Below are positions 23,956 through 45,769 of a stretch of 64,000 bases of DNA, one piece after another; position 1 is the first letter of the stretch, and every line of letters begins with the position of its first letter. Below the pieces are notes generated by a model. The model had not been told where the DNA came from, did not search any database, and saw only the letters and a list, made by a program, of their open reading frames with translations. The position numbers and the translations under genes are program-made. Source of the stretch: Erigeron canadensis (taxonomy: Eukaryota; Streptophyta; Magnoliopsida; Asterales; Asteraceae); contig NC_057766.1 in the NCBI RefSeq assembly GCF_010389155.1, forward strand, positions 25,429,516-25,493,515, given 5' to 3'.

Positions 23956-26044
23956 TGTCTCCTTTCATTGTGTTGAATTGGTTTGTTAGTTTAAGACGAT
24001 CTCCTGATAGACGTAAATACAGAGTACCCTTTTGTTTCATCGTTCAGCTAGACATAAACCTTTATCCGTGTTTTATTTTGCTGGTTTCACCCAGTCTCCA
24101 GAGTTTTGTTATGATTAGGCTTTCAGTTGAAACATTGACTAATGTTTTTGTGTTTGAATCGTTTACTTATTCTATTGAATGCTTAAATGCTTTAATTCGG
24201 ATATGAACCTAACTGAATGTTGTGTTGAATGCCCATTCTGCACAAGGAATTGGAAAATAAAAAAGTTGTGCTTCTCGCCTTTATGATTATCCCTTCATAA
24301 CAGTATTGAATGTTTAATTGAAATCGATTTTGAGCTCTATCTCGAGCTACTCGAGTAGACTTCTGAGTTGAGCTCGAGCCTTGAAGTAACCTACTTGAAA
24401 AGCTTCAAGTTTTATAATCGAGTCGAGCTTGGCATTTTATCCAATCTACTTGGTTTGATTACACCCCTTAACTCAAAAGCTTGTTCATTTTTTAGAAAGT
24501 AGAGCATTAATTGGCAGTATTTTGGATAATAGATTCTCCGCGTGCATATAGCTTTATTCACTAGCTATGCATTTTTTTTACACGAGTATTTTCTGTTGAT
24601 AAAAAGATCTACAACTCTATACGCAAGCTATAAAAGAAATAATAATTTTCTTTTCTTAGAAATATCGATCTATAAAAAAGTTAAACATCCTTAATATTGG
24701 TCAAGAAAACACAATAATACGTCATAATTTGACAATTGTGTATGAAGTAGTAACTAGTAGCATGGACAAAAAAACTGTTTCCAAAAAAACCGATCTGAAA
24801 GATCCAAGAACCGCAACCGATTGGAACCGATAACTGGTTCCTCAAGAATCGTCGGTTCGAGACCAGTTTTACTTTTGGATCCAAAAATTAGTTTCTTACC
24901 GGTTCCAATCTGTTCCTTACTGTAAAAAACCGAAAAACATGGTCAAATGTTGACCAAGAACCGGTTCCGAACCTTGAAGTTTCGCTTCCATCGGTTCCAA
25001 TCAAATGCCCATCTCTAGTGACTAGTGAATATGGGGTTACATGTTAATATTTTAATTCAATAAATTCATGAGGCTCAGGTTATTTATTTATTATACAACA
25101 ATGTTAAAATATTTATGTCTATGAGAAACAACACCATATTAATTTTTCCCATAATATATATTTTAAATATAATTAATTATCTAACTATGGAAAAAAAATT
25201 TAAATATTGTTTGATTATTAATTTCAAAAATTTTTATTAGACTTTTTGTAGCTTAATTTGTAATGAATTATTGTAAAAAAACGATTTAAAGTTAAACCAC
25301 GCCATTTTAAGGGCAATCGTCAATTTTCAAATAGCAAGCACACATTATCTAAAAATGAAACACATTTTTCGGCAACTTTCAATTCTCAAATAGCAAGCAC
25401 ACTTTCTAAAACTAGAACCTGCTCAGACTAAAGTAGTCAATTATCTTATTTGAAGTTCGTCACGTTCTTATTGAGTATGCGCCTTAAAAAAGCCACAAGA
25501 CCCCATTCGAATGGAATTAACGAGGATCAAACCTTCGCATTCTCTATATCTGTTGTGAACATAATGTCTTGTCTAATTTATATATATAAAAGAAAAAATC
25601 CTTTTACAAATCATTATTTTAATGTTATAGTTAGATGAGCTAGTTTTAAAAACAACTTTAAATATATAATATTCTTTTCAATCCTGAAAAACAAGATTCG
25701 ATTTGGCAAATTTGATTAGTAGTTCAAACCATATAATAAACGAATAGTAACTCGAGACGTTTACTATTCATACAATAATAACGGTCAACTAGGCGGTTAC
25801 TATTCATCCTTTCTTTCTCTATTAACATATATAGATATAATAATTAAACAAAATCAGACCAAGGTAATTTTAACTTAAATAAGCAAAAACAACCCCATAG
25901 ACGTTCACATATACCCCAAGTTAACGACTACCACCCAGTCTTATCCAAAATCTCCAACTAGCATCACCACGGCATATCCTCTTTTTTCATGTTCTTCTTC
26001 TCTTTTGCCTAACCCACCCATTTTGCTCAAACCCATTAATAATA
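23956..26044. other. intergenic region
   Basis: Begins with the RPL4 copy 2 3' UTR. Positions 24320-24430 are a repeat-like stretch of GAGCTCGAG/ACTCGAG motifs. Positions 24780-25010 hold many CCGGTTCC/GGAACCGG units, typical of dispersed plant repeats. The rest is AT-rich. The last 150 bases are the pyrimidine-rich leader of the rubredoxin gene. No coding sequence was recognised. Confidence 0.5.
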
Positions 26045-26647
26045 ATGGCTTCAGCAGCATCTGCAACTTTTCGCCTCACAAACCAACTTTCATCGTCATC
26101 TTCTGCAAAACCAAAACCACCCCAACTCATATTTCCATCCAAACCCTACACTTTTTCACCATTTCACACAACACCCCCTAAACTCCATCTCACTTTCAAC
26201 AAGTGCATTGATGTCTCAAAAGAAGACAGACCCATTTCAGATACGACCCCACCACCCGAACCCGAAAAAGATTTCGACTTGTCGACAGAAGAGACACAAG
26301 AGGAGTTTGACAAACGTAGGCTAGAGGAAAAGTTTGCAGTGTTGAATACTGGAATATATGAGTGCAGGTCATGTGGGTATTTATACAATGAGGCTGCAGG
26401 TGATCCATCTTACCCAATTGCTCCTGGTTTGCCTTTTGAAAAGTTGCCTGAGGATTGGAGGTGTGCTACTTGTGGTGCTGCCAAGTCTTTTTTTCAGAGT
26501 AAGAGTGTCGAGATTGCGGGTTTTGCTCAGAATCAGCAGTTTGGGCTGGGTGGGAATACGCTTACTGCGGGTCAGAAGGCGATTTTAATCTATGGTAGTC
26601 TTTTGTTCTTCTTTGTCTTGTTTTTGTCTGGCTATTTTCTTCAATGA
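26045..26647 (+). CDS. RBD1: chloroplast membrane rubredoxin, RBD1-like
   Basis: A single-exon gene of 200 residues. Residues 1-50 are Ser/Pro-rich without acids and read as a chloroplast transit peptide. Residues 60-100 are acidic linker. The rubredoxin domain spans about 105-150 with two iron-binding pairs, Cys107-x2-Cys110 (CRSCGYLYNE) and Cys140-x2-Cys143 (WRCATCGAAK), and the conserved DPSYPIAPGLPFEKLPEDW between them. Residues 178-197 form one hydrophobic membrane span at the C-terminus. This order matches the thylakoid rubredoxin RBD1, known to be needed for photosystem II assembly in algae and Arabidopsis. The lack of a PDZ domain separates it from ENH1. The start is the first ATG after an in-frame leader and gives the expected length. 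Confidence 0.92.
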   Translation: MASAASATFRLTNQLSSSSSAKPKPPQLIFPSKPYTFSPFHTTPPKLHLTFNKCIDVSKEDRPISDTTPPPEPEKDFDLSTEETQEEFDKRRLEEKFAVLNTGIYECRSCGYLYNEAAGDPSYPIAPGLPFEKLPEDWRCATCGAAKSFFQSKSVEIAGFAQNQQFGLGGNTLTAGQKAILIYGSLLFFFVLFLSGYFLQ

Positions 26648-29142
26648 AAACATACTGCTACTATTACTTTTACACATAAATATGATTCTCTTGTTATTTT
26701 GGTTAATGCATCCAATGGTATAGTTTTTATATTATAACATTTTTTTTGTAATTTTTGTGTTGAATTTTTTATATGATGATCTAAGTTTAATGTTAATAGG
26801 TAATGATATATATATTTGGAAGTTGAATATATGTTGTTGATTCTTTGATGTATATGCGATTGCCGGGTAGAAAAATTTTGAGGCATCTGATGATGGAAAA
26901 AAATTGACAACATGATTAGTTAGATATGTAGAAACTTATATGTATCATCGAGCTTTTGTGTTGTGTTAGCAGCACGTTTGATTGACCCGCTTTCAAGTAT
27001 TGAGATCATAGTTGATATCACCGAGTGTTGTATAATCTGTTTTTACTTGGAAAAAAAGGTGCTTTATAGAGGGGCAATCATGAAATCTTATAGCCATTTA
27101 TTGGCGCGAAGCGCTGGTAAGAATTTGTAAATACATATAGTAGCAATCCCTTTTGATTGAAAAGGCTCAAGTTTAATGACTTGTAGCAATTCTCAACTGC
27201 ATATCCTTACTTGCTTAAGATTTAGATAGTCAAAATGACCCCCAGCCCTCTATAGTAAGCCAATGCTTGGATTTAATTGGTCCAGTGTAGGGCTACAATG
27301 AAAATAGCCTACGGGTTAGCCTACAAGCGGTGTCAAGGTAAGAGTTAGTATAAATTCGTCATACTTTTGCTACTTCATATAGGCACTCTATATGAGATGA
27401 TGCTTGTGTGTAGACGAACCTATAGGCACTTCATATACCTCTTCTGTTGTGTTCAACCAATGTTTGATGATGTCACAAGTTTGGTTCTGAGGACGGGTAT
27501 TTAAACTAAATTAAGCTATAGAGGGGTCATCAGGGGAATATCTTCTAGATGAGACTCATCGACTCTGTGTGATGTGTAAATTTGCTGACACTAATTGCCC
27601 CAGGGGAATGTCTGTGCACTGATTAATCACCAAGATAGCTGCGGGTCTTAGGTATGACCCGAGAGGCATAAGCTTGGGGCCCTGAGTGATATGAAAGGGG
27701 CTTTCATCGTTCCTCTTAATGTGGCGGTTTTCAGGATACATAAAACATGGGTTAAACCGTTAAGCTTAAAAATAAGTCAAGTGGCTAGGAAGTTAAAACC
27801 TAAATAAAACGGGATATGTCAACAGGAAATTTTTGAAACTTGTTAAATTATTACTCTATCACTTTTAACCTGCTTGATCCTCCTTTCAAACATTTACAAG
27901 TACTGACCCTCTGCAATGTCAAAATCGTGAAACAACAAGTCTGTTGGAAGATCAGAAAACAAAAGAAAACATTGTTAGTTTGGCCTGCTATCCTGTTGGC
28001 AGATACATTTAGTTGTGGGATTCTTGGCAAAATTATGCATGTTTTCATCTCACAAAATGATACCCAAGAGTATAAGTTTATGCAATAACTTTAGCAACAG
28101 ACACCATTTTTATTATTATTGTCGTCTATTGTTATTTCACAACAGATCTGGTGTTTTACTATTTCAACGTCGCATTGCGATATTGTCAGATAGCCTACGG
28201 ATCGCCTTTTCTAATTGGTGAGGCCTCGTCCCTTGACAACCTAACCATTCCCTGTCTGCTCGGTTGGACAGACCGTGTTTGCTTTAACAGTTCACTCTAC
28301 CTCTGATTAAATTCTAATGATATCAAGGTAGTCCCATTTAACCGGATTAGCTTTAAATACAAATGTCGTAGATTGTTATGGGTTTAATTGAAAAATAAAT
28401 CGAGTTTCCTGCTGCTACACTGATATGTAATCTCTTGCTATATCTAAGAATGAATTCTGATGTTAAAAAAAAAAAGAAAAAAGCTTATGCTAATCTAGAA
28501 CTCTAGAAGTGTAGTTATAGCTTCAAAAATTGCAGATAAAAAGTATTAAAGGGCAACCATCTATTTGGCCAACACTATATTTAACGAAAACGGAAAACCT
28601 GTCAGCTTGATTTTTGTTGTCCTTAGGGAGTAGGGACTGTACCCATTGGCTGGGAAGCCAAAAATCGTAAACCACGTGAAAGAAGGCCTTCGCTTTTTAA
28701 CAGTGTAGTAGTTCATAATGCAAAGTTACCAAGAGACCAGATCAAAGTTGCATATTTTAGTCATAAAGAGTGAATGAAAACAAGATAAATTTCAAAATAT
28801 AATAAACAGATAAAGCTACACAATTCCGGTTGTAAACATAAATATTCTCTAGTAACAATAAAAATAAATACACAATGTTGTTCATCAACCCCATGAACAT
28901 TAGAAGAGGATGCTGAACCAGTGAAACACTCTCTCTATCCAATCTATAACCATCACTAATCCTGTCGTATATACAGCTAAGATATACAACAAAACCAGCC
29001 TCTAACGTCTCTTAAATTACCAATGATCACCCGCCCAACTTTATGGTGGCAATAATTTTACATCCTCCAGAACAGAGATGAGGTACAATGCTACACCAAA
29101 ATACAAATTACATTGGATTCATATTCCAGAATCAGAGTATTG
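26648..29142. other. intergenic region between convergent genes
   Basis: Contains the rubredoxin 3' UTR at the left. At the right, from roughly 28750 upward, is the probable 3' UTR of the XRN gene on the - strand. ORFs in between (27556-27741, 27840-28088) have no recognisable domain. An A-rich run lies at about 28466-28482. I see no RNA gene or clear transposon. Confidence 0.45.
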
Positions 29143-39298
<10,156 letters not shown>

Positions 39299-39644
39299 TG
39301 ATTTTGATTTATAATTTTTGTTTCTATTTTGCACTTTTGTGACTTGTTTTTGGGAGCTGTATATTAAATGTATGTGTATATGTGTATATATGAGTGACGT
39401 ATAGATATATGGATAATTGACCGGATTCCGGTTTAATTAGGGTTACCCAATTTGGGGGGTTCGGTTAACGATTGATATATAGTGACGTAAGATGAAATCT
39501 AGCGCGACAAAATTAAGTAGGGGTACTATATGGTAGGGGCCTCAGCGCCAATACCCAAATCAGCATCACATCAAATTTATGACTAATCTTCTAAAACAAC
39601 AAGCCGAATGAAAAAAAAAACAAGTGATCCAATACATAATTTAA
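39299..39644 (-). promoter_or_regulatory. 5' flank of the XRN gene
   Basis: Upstream of the - strand ATG at 39298. It holds an AT-rich leader and TATATATA-like tracts at about 39376-39415 that could supply a TATA element. A MITE lies just beyond, from 39645. No specific factor site was recognised. Confidence 0.35.
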
Positions 39645-39930
39645 GGTCGCGTTTGGTTCACAGAATCTGATGGAATTGGAATTGAATTTCATTCCATAGT
39701 GCGTTTGGTTGCACAAAGAAGAGGGAATCTCATTCCATAGGAATGTAAACATTCCATCATTTGATGGAATCTCCATTCCTTGGGGATGGAGGAAGGAATT
39801 TCATTCCTTCCATCACTTGAATTTTTAAAAAATCAAAAACATTCCGTCAAATTTCATTCATTCACATTCCAATTCCTTTGAAAGATTACATTCCTTCCCA
39901 AAACATTATGTGAACCGGCCAAACGCGCCC
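39645..39930. mobile_element. PIF/Harbinger (Tourist)-like MITE
   Basis: The left end GGTCGCGTTTGGTTCACA and the right end TGTGAACCGGCCAAACGCGCCC are inverted copies. TAA at 39642-39644 and 39931-39933 is the 3-bp target duplication expected for PIF/Harbinger. The interior is full of GGAAT/ATTCC motifs. It is 286 bp with no ORF. Confidence 0.75.
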
Positions 39931-41076
39931 TAAGAGTTTTCAATGTTCTTACAAATTAATAGGTTCTCAAAATAAGGGTTCCCTATATATATATATATAT
40001 ATATTCTTATATAAGGTGATTTTTCAGTAAGAACCTCCTTAAAATGAGAACAACGTGATAATACTCAAAAATTTTATTTTGATAAATATGCGTTTAAGAT
40101 GGATGCACAAAACAAAAATGAAAAAATCACATTGATTTTTCAAAATTAACAAAGTGTTTAACAAAGTTTTATAAGTCCATAAAACTAACAAAGTTTATAA
40201 CTAATCAATGTGAGAATATTTAAATAATGATAACTAGTTATACACCATACATGTTAGTTTTATATACTTTTAATGCATCTATATGAAATTTATAACTAAT
40301 CAATGTGTTGATAAATACTTAAATAATGATAACTAGTTATAGACCATACATGTTAGATTTATATATACTTTTAATGCATGAAGTGTTAGCTTAAGCTTTT
40401 TGATGGCCTTAAACGAGACCAACAAAAAAGTATATATAAAACCTTCTCATTTATACGAACTTGAGACCGACAAAAAAAAAAAACCTTATGAATGGCTGAG
40501 TTATTTTTTTTTTCTTTAATAGACTTTTTGTAATTGAAAGAAAAAGTTTAAACTATTTATAAAGTTTATTTTTCTGCTTTTTTATAAACAAATTTCTTAG
40601 TATTTGTCCAAAACATAAACATAAGCTCAAAAGTAAAGTTACCCAAACCCAAAAACCGAAAATATTGGAGACCTTTTAACATATGGAGGCCTCAAACGAC
40701 TGCTTAAGTGGTTAATATTATTGAGCCAGCTTTGAATGCATATATATAAAGTTTTTAAGTGTTTTCATCATTGTTATATGTATATTATAAGATTGTCATT
40801 AAAGTTAACTAGTTGTGTTCAATTTTGCTCAGATAGATACTATATATACTCCGTACTAACTTTTAACAAATTTCAAACATTTTTGTTATAAGATAATTTG
40901 CGTAAGGTTTTCACTTTGAGTTTTATTTCTATTATAGACTAGCCTAGTACTCGCGTGTTGCATCGGCTCCAGTTTATAACACGCGAGATGCCGTAACGAT
41001 ATTAATTTAGAAGATATTTAAAATATTATTGCCTTCGTCCTCACGTCTAAGTGTATCGGCTAGATCATGCCATATA
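39931..41076. other. intergenic AT-rich region upstream of the Helitron locus
   Basis: No coding sequence. A direct duplication is visible: 'AAATAATGATAACTAGTTAT' followed by 'ACCATACATGTTAG' occurs at about 40224 and 40321. An (AT)n run sits at about 39985-40005. Confidence 0.45.
40939..40987 (-). mobile_element. Helitron-type 3' terminus, - orientation
   Basis: On the - strand a 10-bp perfect hairpin (arms CTCGCGTGTT and AACACGCGAG, 40950-40959 and 40978-40987) is followed by TACTAGGCTAG and then T at 40938. Hairpin plus CTAG|T is the Helitron 3' signature. Its 5' end may be A|TCTATACCCC on the - strand at 45424, which would enclose the RPA-like gene. Confidence 0.6.
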
Positions 41077-44000
41077 TCTATATTCTATATATAATAAAAA
41101 GTTGAATGAGAATGGTGAAAAAATCAGCGCATTCTTGACGCTTTATCCATGTATACTTAATAGGATTAATTAGAGTACTTAATGGTTTTAGTTACTTTAG
41201 TAGGGTATATTTATGGTTTTGTTTATGTATAATGTATTTTGCATTGCATTCATATAATAAAGTGATTAATTAATTGTTAATTAATTATTTAATTAGTTAA
41301 TCTATATTTCACTTCCATTGATTACAAACCGACCAAACAAAAGCCCAATTGACAAACCCATTACCCAACCCCAAACAATATCCGTCCACCTTATGTCCAT
41401 TAACCTTGCCGTTCAGTGAAAACAAAAAAAATCCCGTTTATTTCCTTTTCCTTTATTTACCTTATTTTAAAAAGAACAAAAACCTTTAATTTCTTCTTCC
41501 CTTGATCGATGTCCGATCCATATCCCAAGCGAAAGGTATTCTTTGTATCCGTTACTCCTTTTTTTTCCATCTATATTTATTATCCCAATTGATTTGTTCA
41601 TTTAATTGACAGGAATATGTGTGTGATGTTTGGGATTGCCATGGTTTAACATGGTGTAACCGTTCTATAACTAATGAGGGACTTTTCAGTATGTGTAAAT
41701 TGAAGACTATAAAAAGGGTCGACTGGTGCTTATCCTGTTTGTATTTTTCACGATTTTAAAACTATCTTTTGATGGCTAAAAATATTCTCTATAAGGGTAA
41801 ACAAACTGCTCCAACTAATCTGATGTTTCTTGATGAACTCCGTCCAGGCTGTGCAACCACCGTTATTGTCATGGTTTGTAGGAAATTTGATGTCAATTGT
41901 GTTAACGGCAGTTGCATCAGCACGAACTTTGTTGTCTCTGATAAGAAGGTAACCTCCCATTTATTGTTTGAATATGTCATCTGCTGTCTGCGACAATATG
42001 TATATTGACATTTTATCGACTTAATATACAGGGAAACTTCATGCACTGTGTCGCTAAGAAGAGAATATCCCATCTTTTTGTTGATAGACAGTGTTTATTG
42101 TTTGAGAGGTTTTGAGGTTCAAAATAGGACTGAATGTATGTTGATGGAAGACAAGTCGTTTATTATCAACTTGGACGGTGAAACGGTTGTAACCAAAGTT
42201 AATGAAAATGAAGAGGTTACGGGTTTCATGCGCTATCCCTTCAAACTAATCCAGCTTGAGGACCTGAAACCGACCAATAATCAGTATTTTGTTGGTCAGC
42301 CTTTTGTCTTCGGATTCTGCATACTCGATTTTTTTAATTCAGTATACTAAATTTGATATGGTTTTGTGTATTACTTACATTGTTGACTGTTGTTTTGCCG
42401 TGAATACGCTGCAGATGTTGTTGGTTACGTGACCTCTATAGGTGAACAGACTGTCAAATCAAATAGAGCCCGCACAATTGAGTTGAGTTCAGCCTTTGCA
42501 ATGAGCGGTAATAAAAACATCCTTTTATGTTGTTTATGTGGTAAAATTATGTTATATACATGGTGGCTGAATTAATCTAGGACCATTTGTTTTTTTTTTG
42601 TGTGTGGTAAACGGGGGTACAAGTGACGCTTGGGGTGATTTGGGTACTGCGATGCTCGATAAGAAAGAGGCAACCCTGTCTATTTATTGTGTTATTCTGA
42701 CCTCTATGACTGTCAAGTCGTACATGAGTATGCGTTTGATGTGTTTGTATTGTTTTATTTACTTTTTATATACACATTGGTTGTTATTGATATCACTTTC
42801 CCATGTATTGACCAGACAACCTTTGCCTATCGAGCTCTTCTTCTACTTTGTTGATTGACAGACGTGCCTGCCTTGAGGGCATTCAAATCTTCGCTTAGGT
42901 TGTTTCTGTTTTATATAATAAATGTGTTTTATTATATTTTAATAGAATCCTGTTGATAAGTAATCTGTTTTATGTTCAAGTACTGTGCATGTGGATGACT
43001 ACGTGGAACCAATTACTAAAGAGGCCCGGGTTGTGGACACTTTAAGTGAGTTGTTGGATGGTCCTCACGACGGGAAGGGGAAAAAAAGATTATATAAATC
43101 ATTTGATTGGACCGCACATCTGTGTGTTTGTACTTACTGTGGACCATTGTCACTACGTGGTGTTAGCATATTGTTACTTTTGAAAACATTGTTGAGATCC
43201 TCAATGTCAGGACCAAGAACAGCTGGTACCTGTTCACGTGCACCGGTGGCAAGTGTCGTAAGGGTCTGGAGCGCGCTTCTGGGTTTTTTAAGTGCAAGGG
43301 ATGTAAGGAGAATGTAGATTATCCGCGTATAAGGTATATAGTCTTTCATATGAATATTTAGAGAAAAATAGGCTGCTACGTGTGTGACACATGTCGTTTA
43401 CTTCCACGATGTTGCATGTTAAATTGTATACTAAAGAGTAAAGTAAAATGTAAGTATGTTAAAGAGTAAAGACACTTTCATGTTGCTCATGTGTCTCAAG
43501 TGGTGGGGTTCTAAGAAAAATGGCTAAAAGGATGCAAAAGAAAAATGAAACAGTTATATTGTTTGATCTTGAAAGGCAATATATTGAACGTGATGGTGAA
43601 GTTCATGTTGCTGATTTCTTCAGGTATTCTGCTGTTGGATCGTGCATAAGAATTTGCTTTGACCATGATGAAATTGCTCAAGTTATGAATGCAACTAGAA
43701 AAGGCGAGATGCTCTACCACGTGTAAGTGGACCCTTTCGATGATGTCCGTGAAGGATCCGTCGATATGTAAATAGTCAATGTGTCAAGCGAATGTTGCAG
43801 GCTGATAAGGGTAATCAATGATTTCTTGTCTCCAATGTGCTTTAATATCTTGATCAATGTTTTTACTGCTTCTTTAAACTGTTCGTGTTGTTGTTTTTAG
43901 TATTGTTTTTGTGCTGATTTAAGCGGTTTAACAACTTATATTGCTATTATTAAAAGTTGGTTCATTGTAGATTTAGGGCTGCTGATTTGAGGCCGTTTAG

Positions 44001-45125
44001 TTGAGGTTTTAGTGGTGCTGTGTAACAACCCCAGAGCTGCTGATTTGAGGCCATTTAGGTGAGCTTTTGCATTTAATATCTGCTATTTTTGGTCTCTATT
44101 AACAAGGTGTTTTGGTGCTGAAGATTTGGGTCTCTGTATACAATATGTGGATGTAATGATATTCCGGTGAGGCTATTTAACTATGAGGCTGTTTCGTTGT
44201 TTTTTAAGGTATAATTTTTTTGCCCGACTATGTGTATAATTGTATATCTCCTACTATGTATACATTTCTGATATGCAAATGTTTAATAAAATGTCTATAC
44301 ATGTGAACAACTTGAGCGAAGTAATTGAGAGCTTAATATGGATGCTCATATGCAAAGGTTTAGATGAAAGTGAACAACTTGAGCGAAGTATTTGACAGAT
44401 TGGCAGATGAAAGGTAGTGGAGTGAAACATAATTTAAGTTTTTTAGATAATGATGACGACTGATGTATAGACATCTGTATGTGTCGATACTTCATATAGG
44501 ACAATAAAACCACCGTTACCCATTCCGATGTAAATGTAAGGAAACTGGTTGTGATCAAACGAGGTACAATATATCATTTGCCGGTTACAACCTTTTAGCA
44601 TTCTCATTCTTCTTTTATCAAATTGAATTTACAAATTGTATACCATAACTTTCCTTATAATCTCAAAATAAGACACAATTTTAAGAAAAATTGAACTTCA
44701 ACCCTTGACTCATCATTATGCCCTTATTTGACCCTTACACTTATTGTATAATGCTATAAACTATCTCAACCTTTTCACGCAATCTTAAAAACGTACAAAA
44801 CAACTCGTGAAGCCCGGCCGTGCAACGCACAAGCCTTCACTCTAGTTCCATCAATATATCAAACAAAAAAAATAACAAAAAACTAAGACGATTATAAGCT
44901 GGTCATTAACAACAATTGTATACCATAACTTTCCTTATAATCTCAAAATAAGACACAATTTTAAGAAAAATTGAACTTCAACCCTTGACTCATCATTATG
45001 CCTTTATTTGGCCCTTACACTTATTGTATAATGCTATAAACTATCTCAACCTTTTCACACAATCTTAAAAATGTACAAAGCAACCCGTGAAGCCCGGTCG
45101 TGCAACGCACGAGCCTTCACTCTAG
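41077..45125 (+). mobile_element. candidate Helitron carrying an RPA1-like gene
   Basis: On the + strand, A|TCTATATTCTATATA at 41077 resembles a Helitron 5' end. A hairpin CGTGCAACGCACG (45099-45111) followed by CTTCACTCTAG|T ends at 45125. A near-identical 3' end, also with CTAG|T, lies at 44845. Between them is a broken RPA70-like gene. Plant Helitrons are known to carry RPA-like single-strand DNA-binding genes alongside the Rep/helicase. No Rep/helicase is visible here, so the element would be non-autonomous. An opposite-strand element from 45424 to 40939 is an equally possible boundary choice. Confidence 0.45.
41509..43333 (+). pseudogene. RPA1 (replication protein A 70 kDa)-like gene, broken
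   Basis: An OB-fold family of single-strand DNA-binding proteins. Recognisable exons: 41772-41948, with MFLDELRPGC and NFVVSDKK; 42032-42294, with GNFMHCVAKKRISHLF and, in another frame, LRGFEVQNRT, GFMRYPFKLIQLEDLKPTNN and YFVG; 42415 onward, with DVVGYVTSIGEQTVKSNRAR; 42600-42730, with LGTAMLDKKE and YCVILTSMTVKSYM; about 42863-42900, with DVPALRAFKSSLR; 42970-43078, with TVHVDDYVEPITKEARVVDT; 43167-43333, with SWYLFTCTGGKCRKGLE and CKGCKENVDYPRIR. The last is the C-terminal zinc ribbon with its four cysteines. A one-base frame break near 42090-42110 separates OB-fold parts, so the copy looks dead. A short exon MSDPYPKRK at 41509-41535 may be its start. An ORF at 43520-43726 with ETVILFDLE could be a later exon, but I am unsure. 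Confidence 0.7.
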
Positions 45126-45424
45126 TTCCATCAATATATCAAACAAAAAAATTAACAAAAAACTAAGACGATTATAAGCTGGTCATTAACAACAATTAAG
45201 AGATGGATAGTGCATGAGTTAAGGAGGGGTAGTTTAGGAATATTAAAAAAAGTGTTTAATGTCTTAATGTTTCCATCAATATATCAAACAAAAAAATTAA
45301 CAAAAAATTAAGACGATTATAAGCTAATCATTAACAACAATTAAGAGATGGATAGTGCGTGAGTTAAGGAGGGGTATTTAGGAATATTCAAAAAAGTGCT
45401 TAATATGTTAATAAGGGGTATAGA
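44630..45424. repeat. 280-bp tandem repeat containing Helitron 3' ends
   Basis: Block 44632-44911 is repeated at 44912-45191 with few differences (for example GGCCGTGCAACGCACAAGC against GGTCGTGCAACGCACGAGC). Each copy holds the hairpin and CTCTAG|T terminus plus the following CCATCAATATATCAAAC segment. That last segment, with AAGAGATGGATAGTGC, occurs a further time at about 45268-45400. On the - strand, TCTATACCCCTTATTAAC at 45424 looks like another Helitron 5' end. Confidence 0.8.
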
Positions 45425-45769
45425 TATAGTCATATAGATAGATTGATCACTTTAAAAATCAAACAATTGTAAGTTCAAACATAAGATAGAGGAAATCATA
45501 TTCGTTACGGTTTTGTTTTATGAAAAAGGAATTACTAAAAGGATAAGTTTACATAGCTATTCTTTAAAAAAAAAAGTTTACGAGCTCCAATTTTGTATAT
45601 TGATAAAATGAAAAAAAAAATAAAATCAAAAGTTACAAACTTGTGATCCCCATACAAACAAATAATGCAATTTGATCACTTGTACATATTTTAATATCGA
45701 AATTGAAAAACAAACAATAAAAAAAATTCATAAATGAAATTATAGACAATCAATCATGTCAAACTTCTT

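Noticed and set aside
43520..43726. 69-residue ORF downstream of the RPA-like gene as a separate gene
   Set aside because: It has a weak VILFD resemblance to RPA C-terminal parts but no clear family; not listed as an independent gene.
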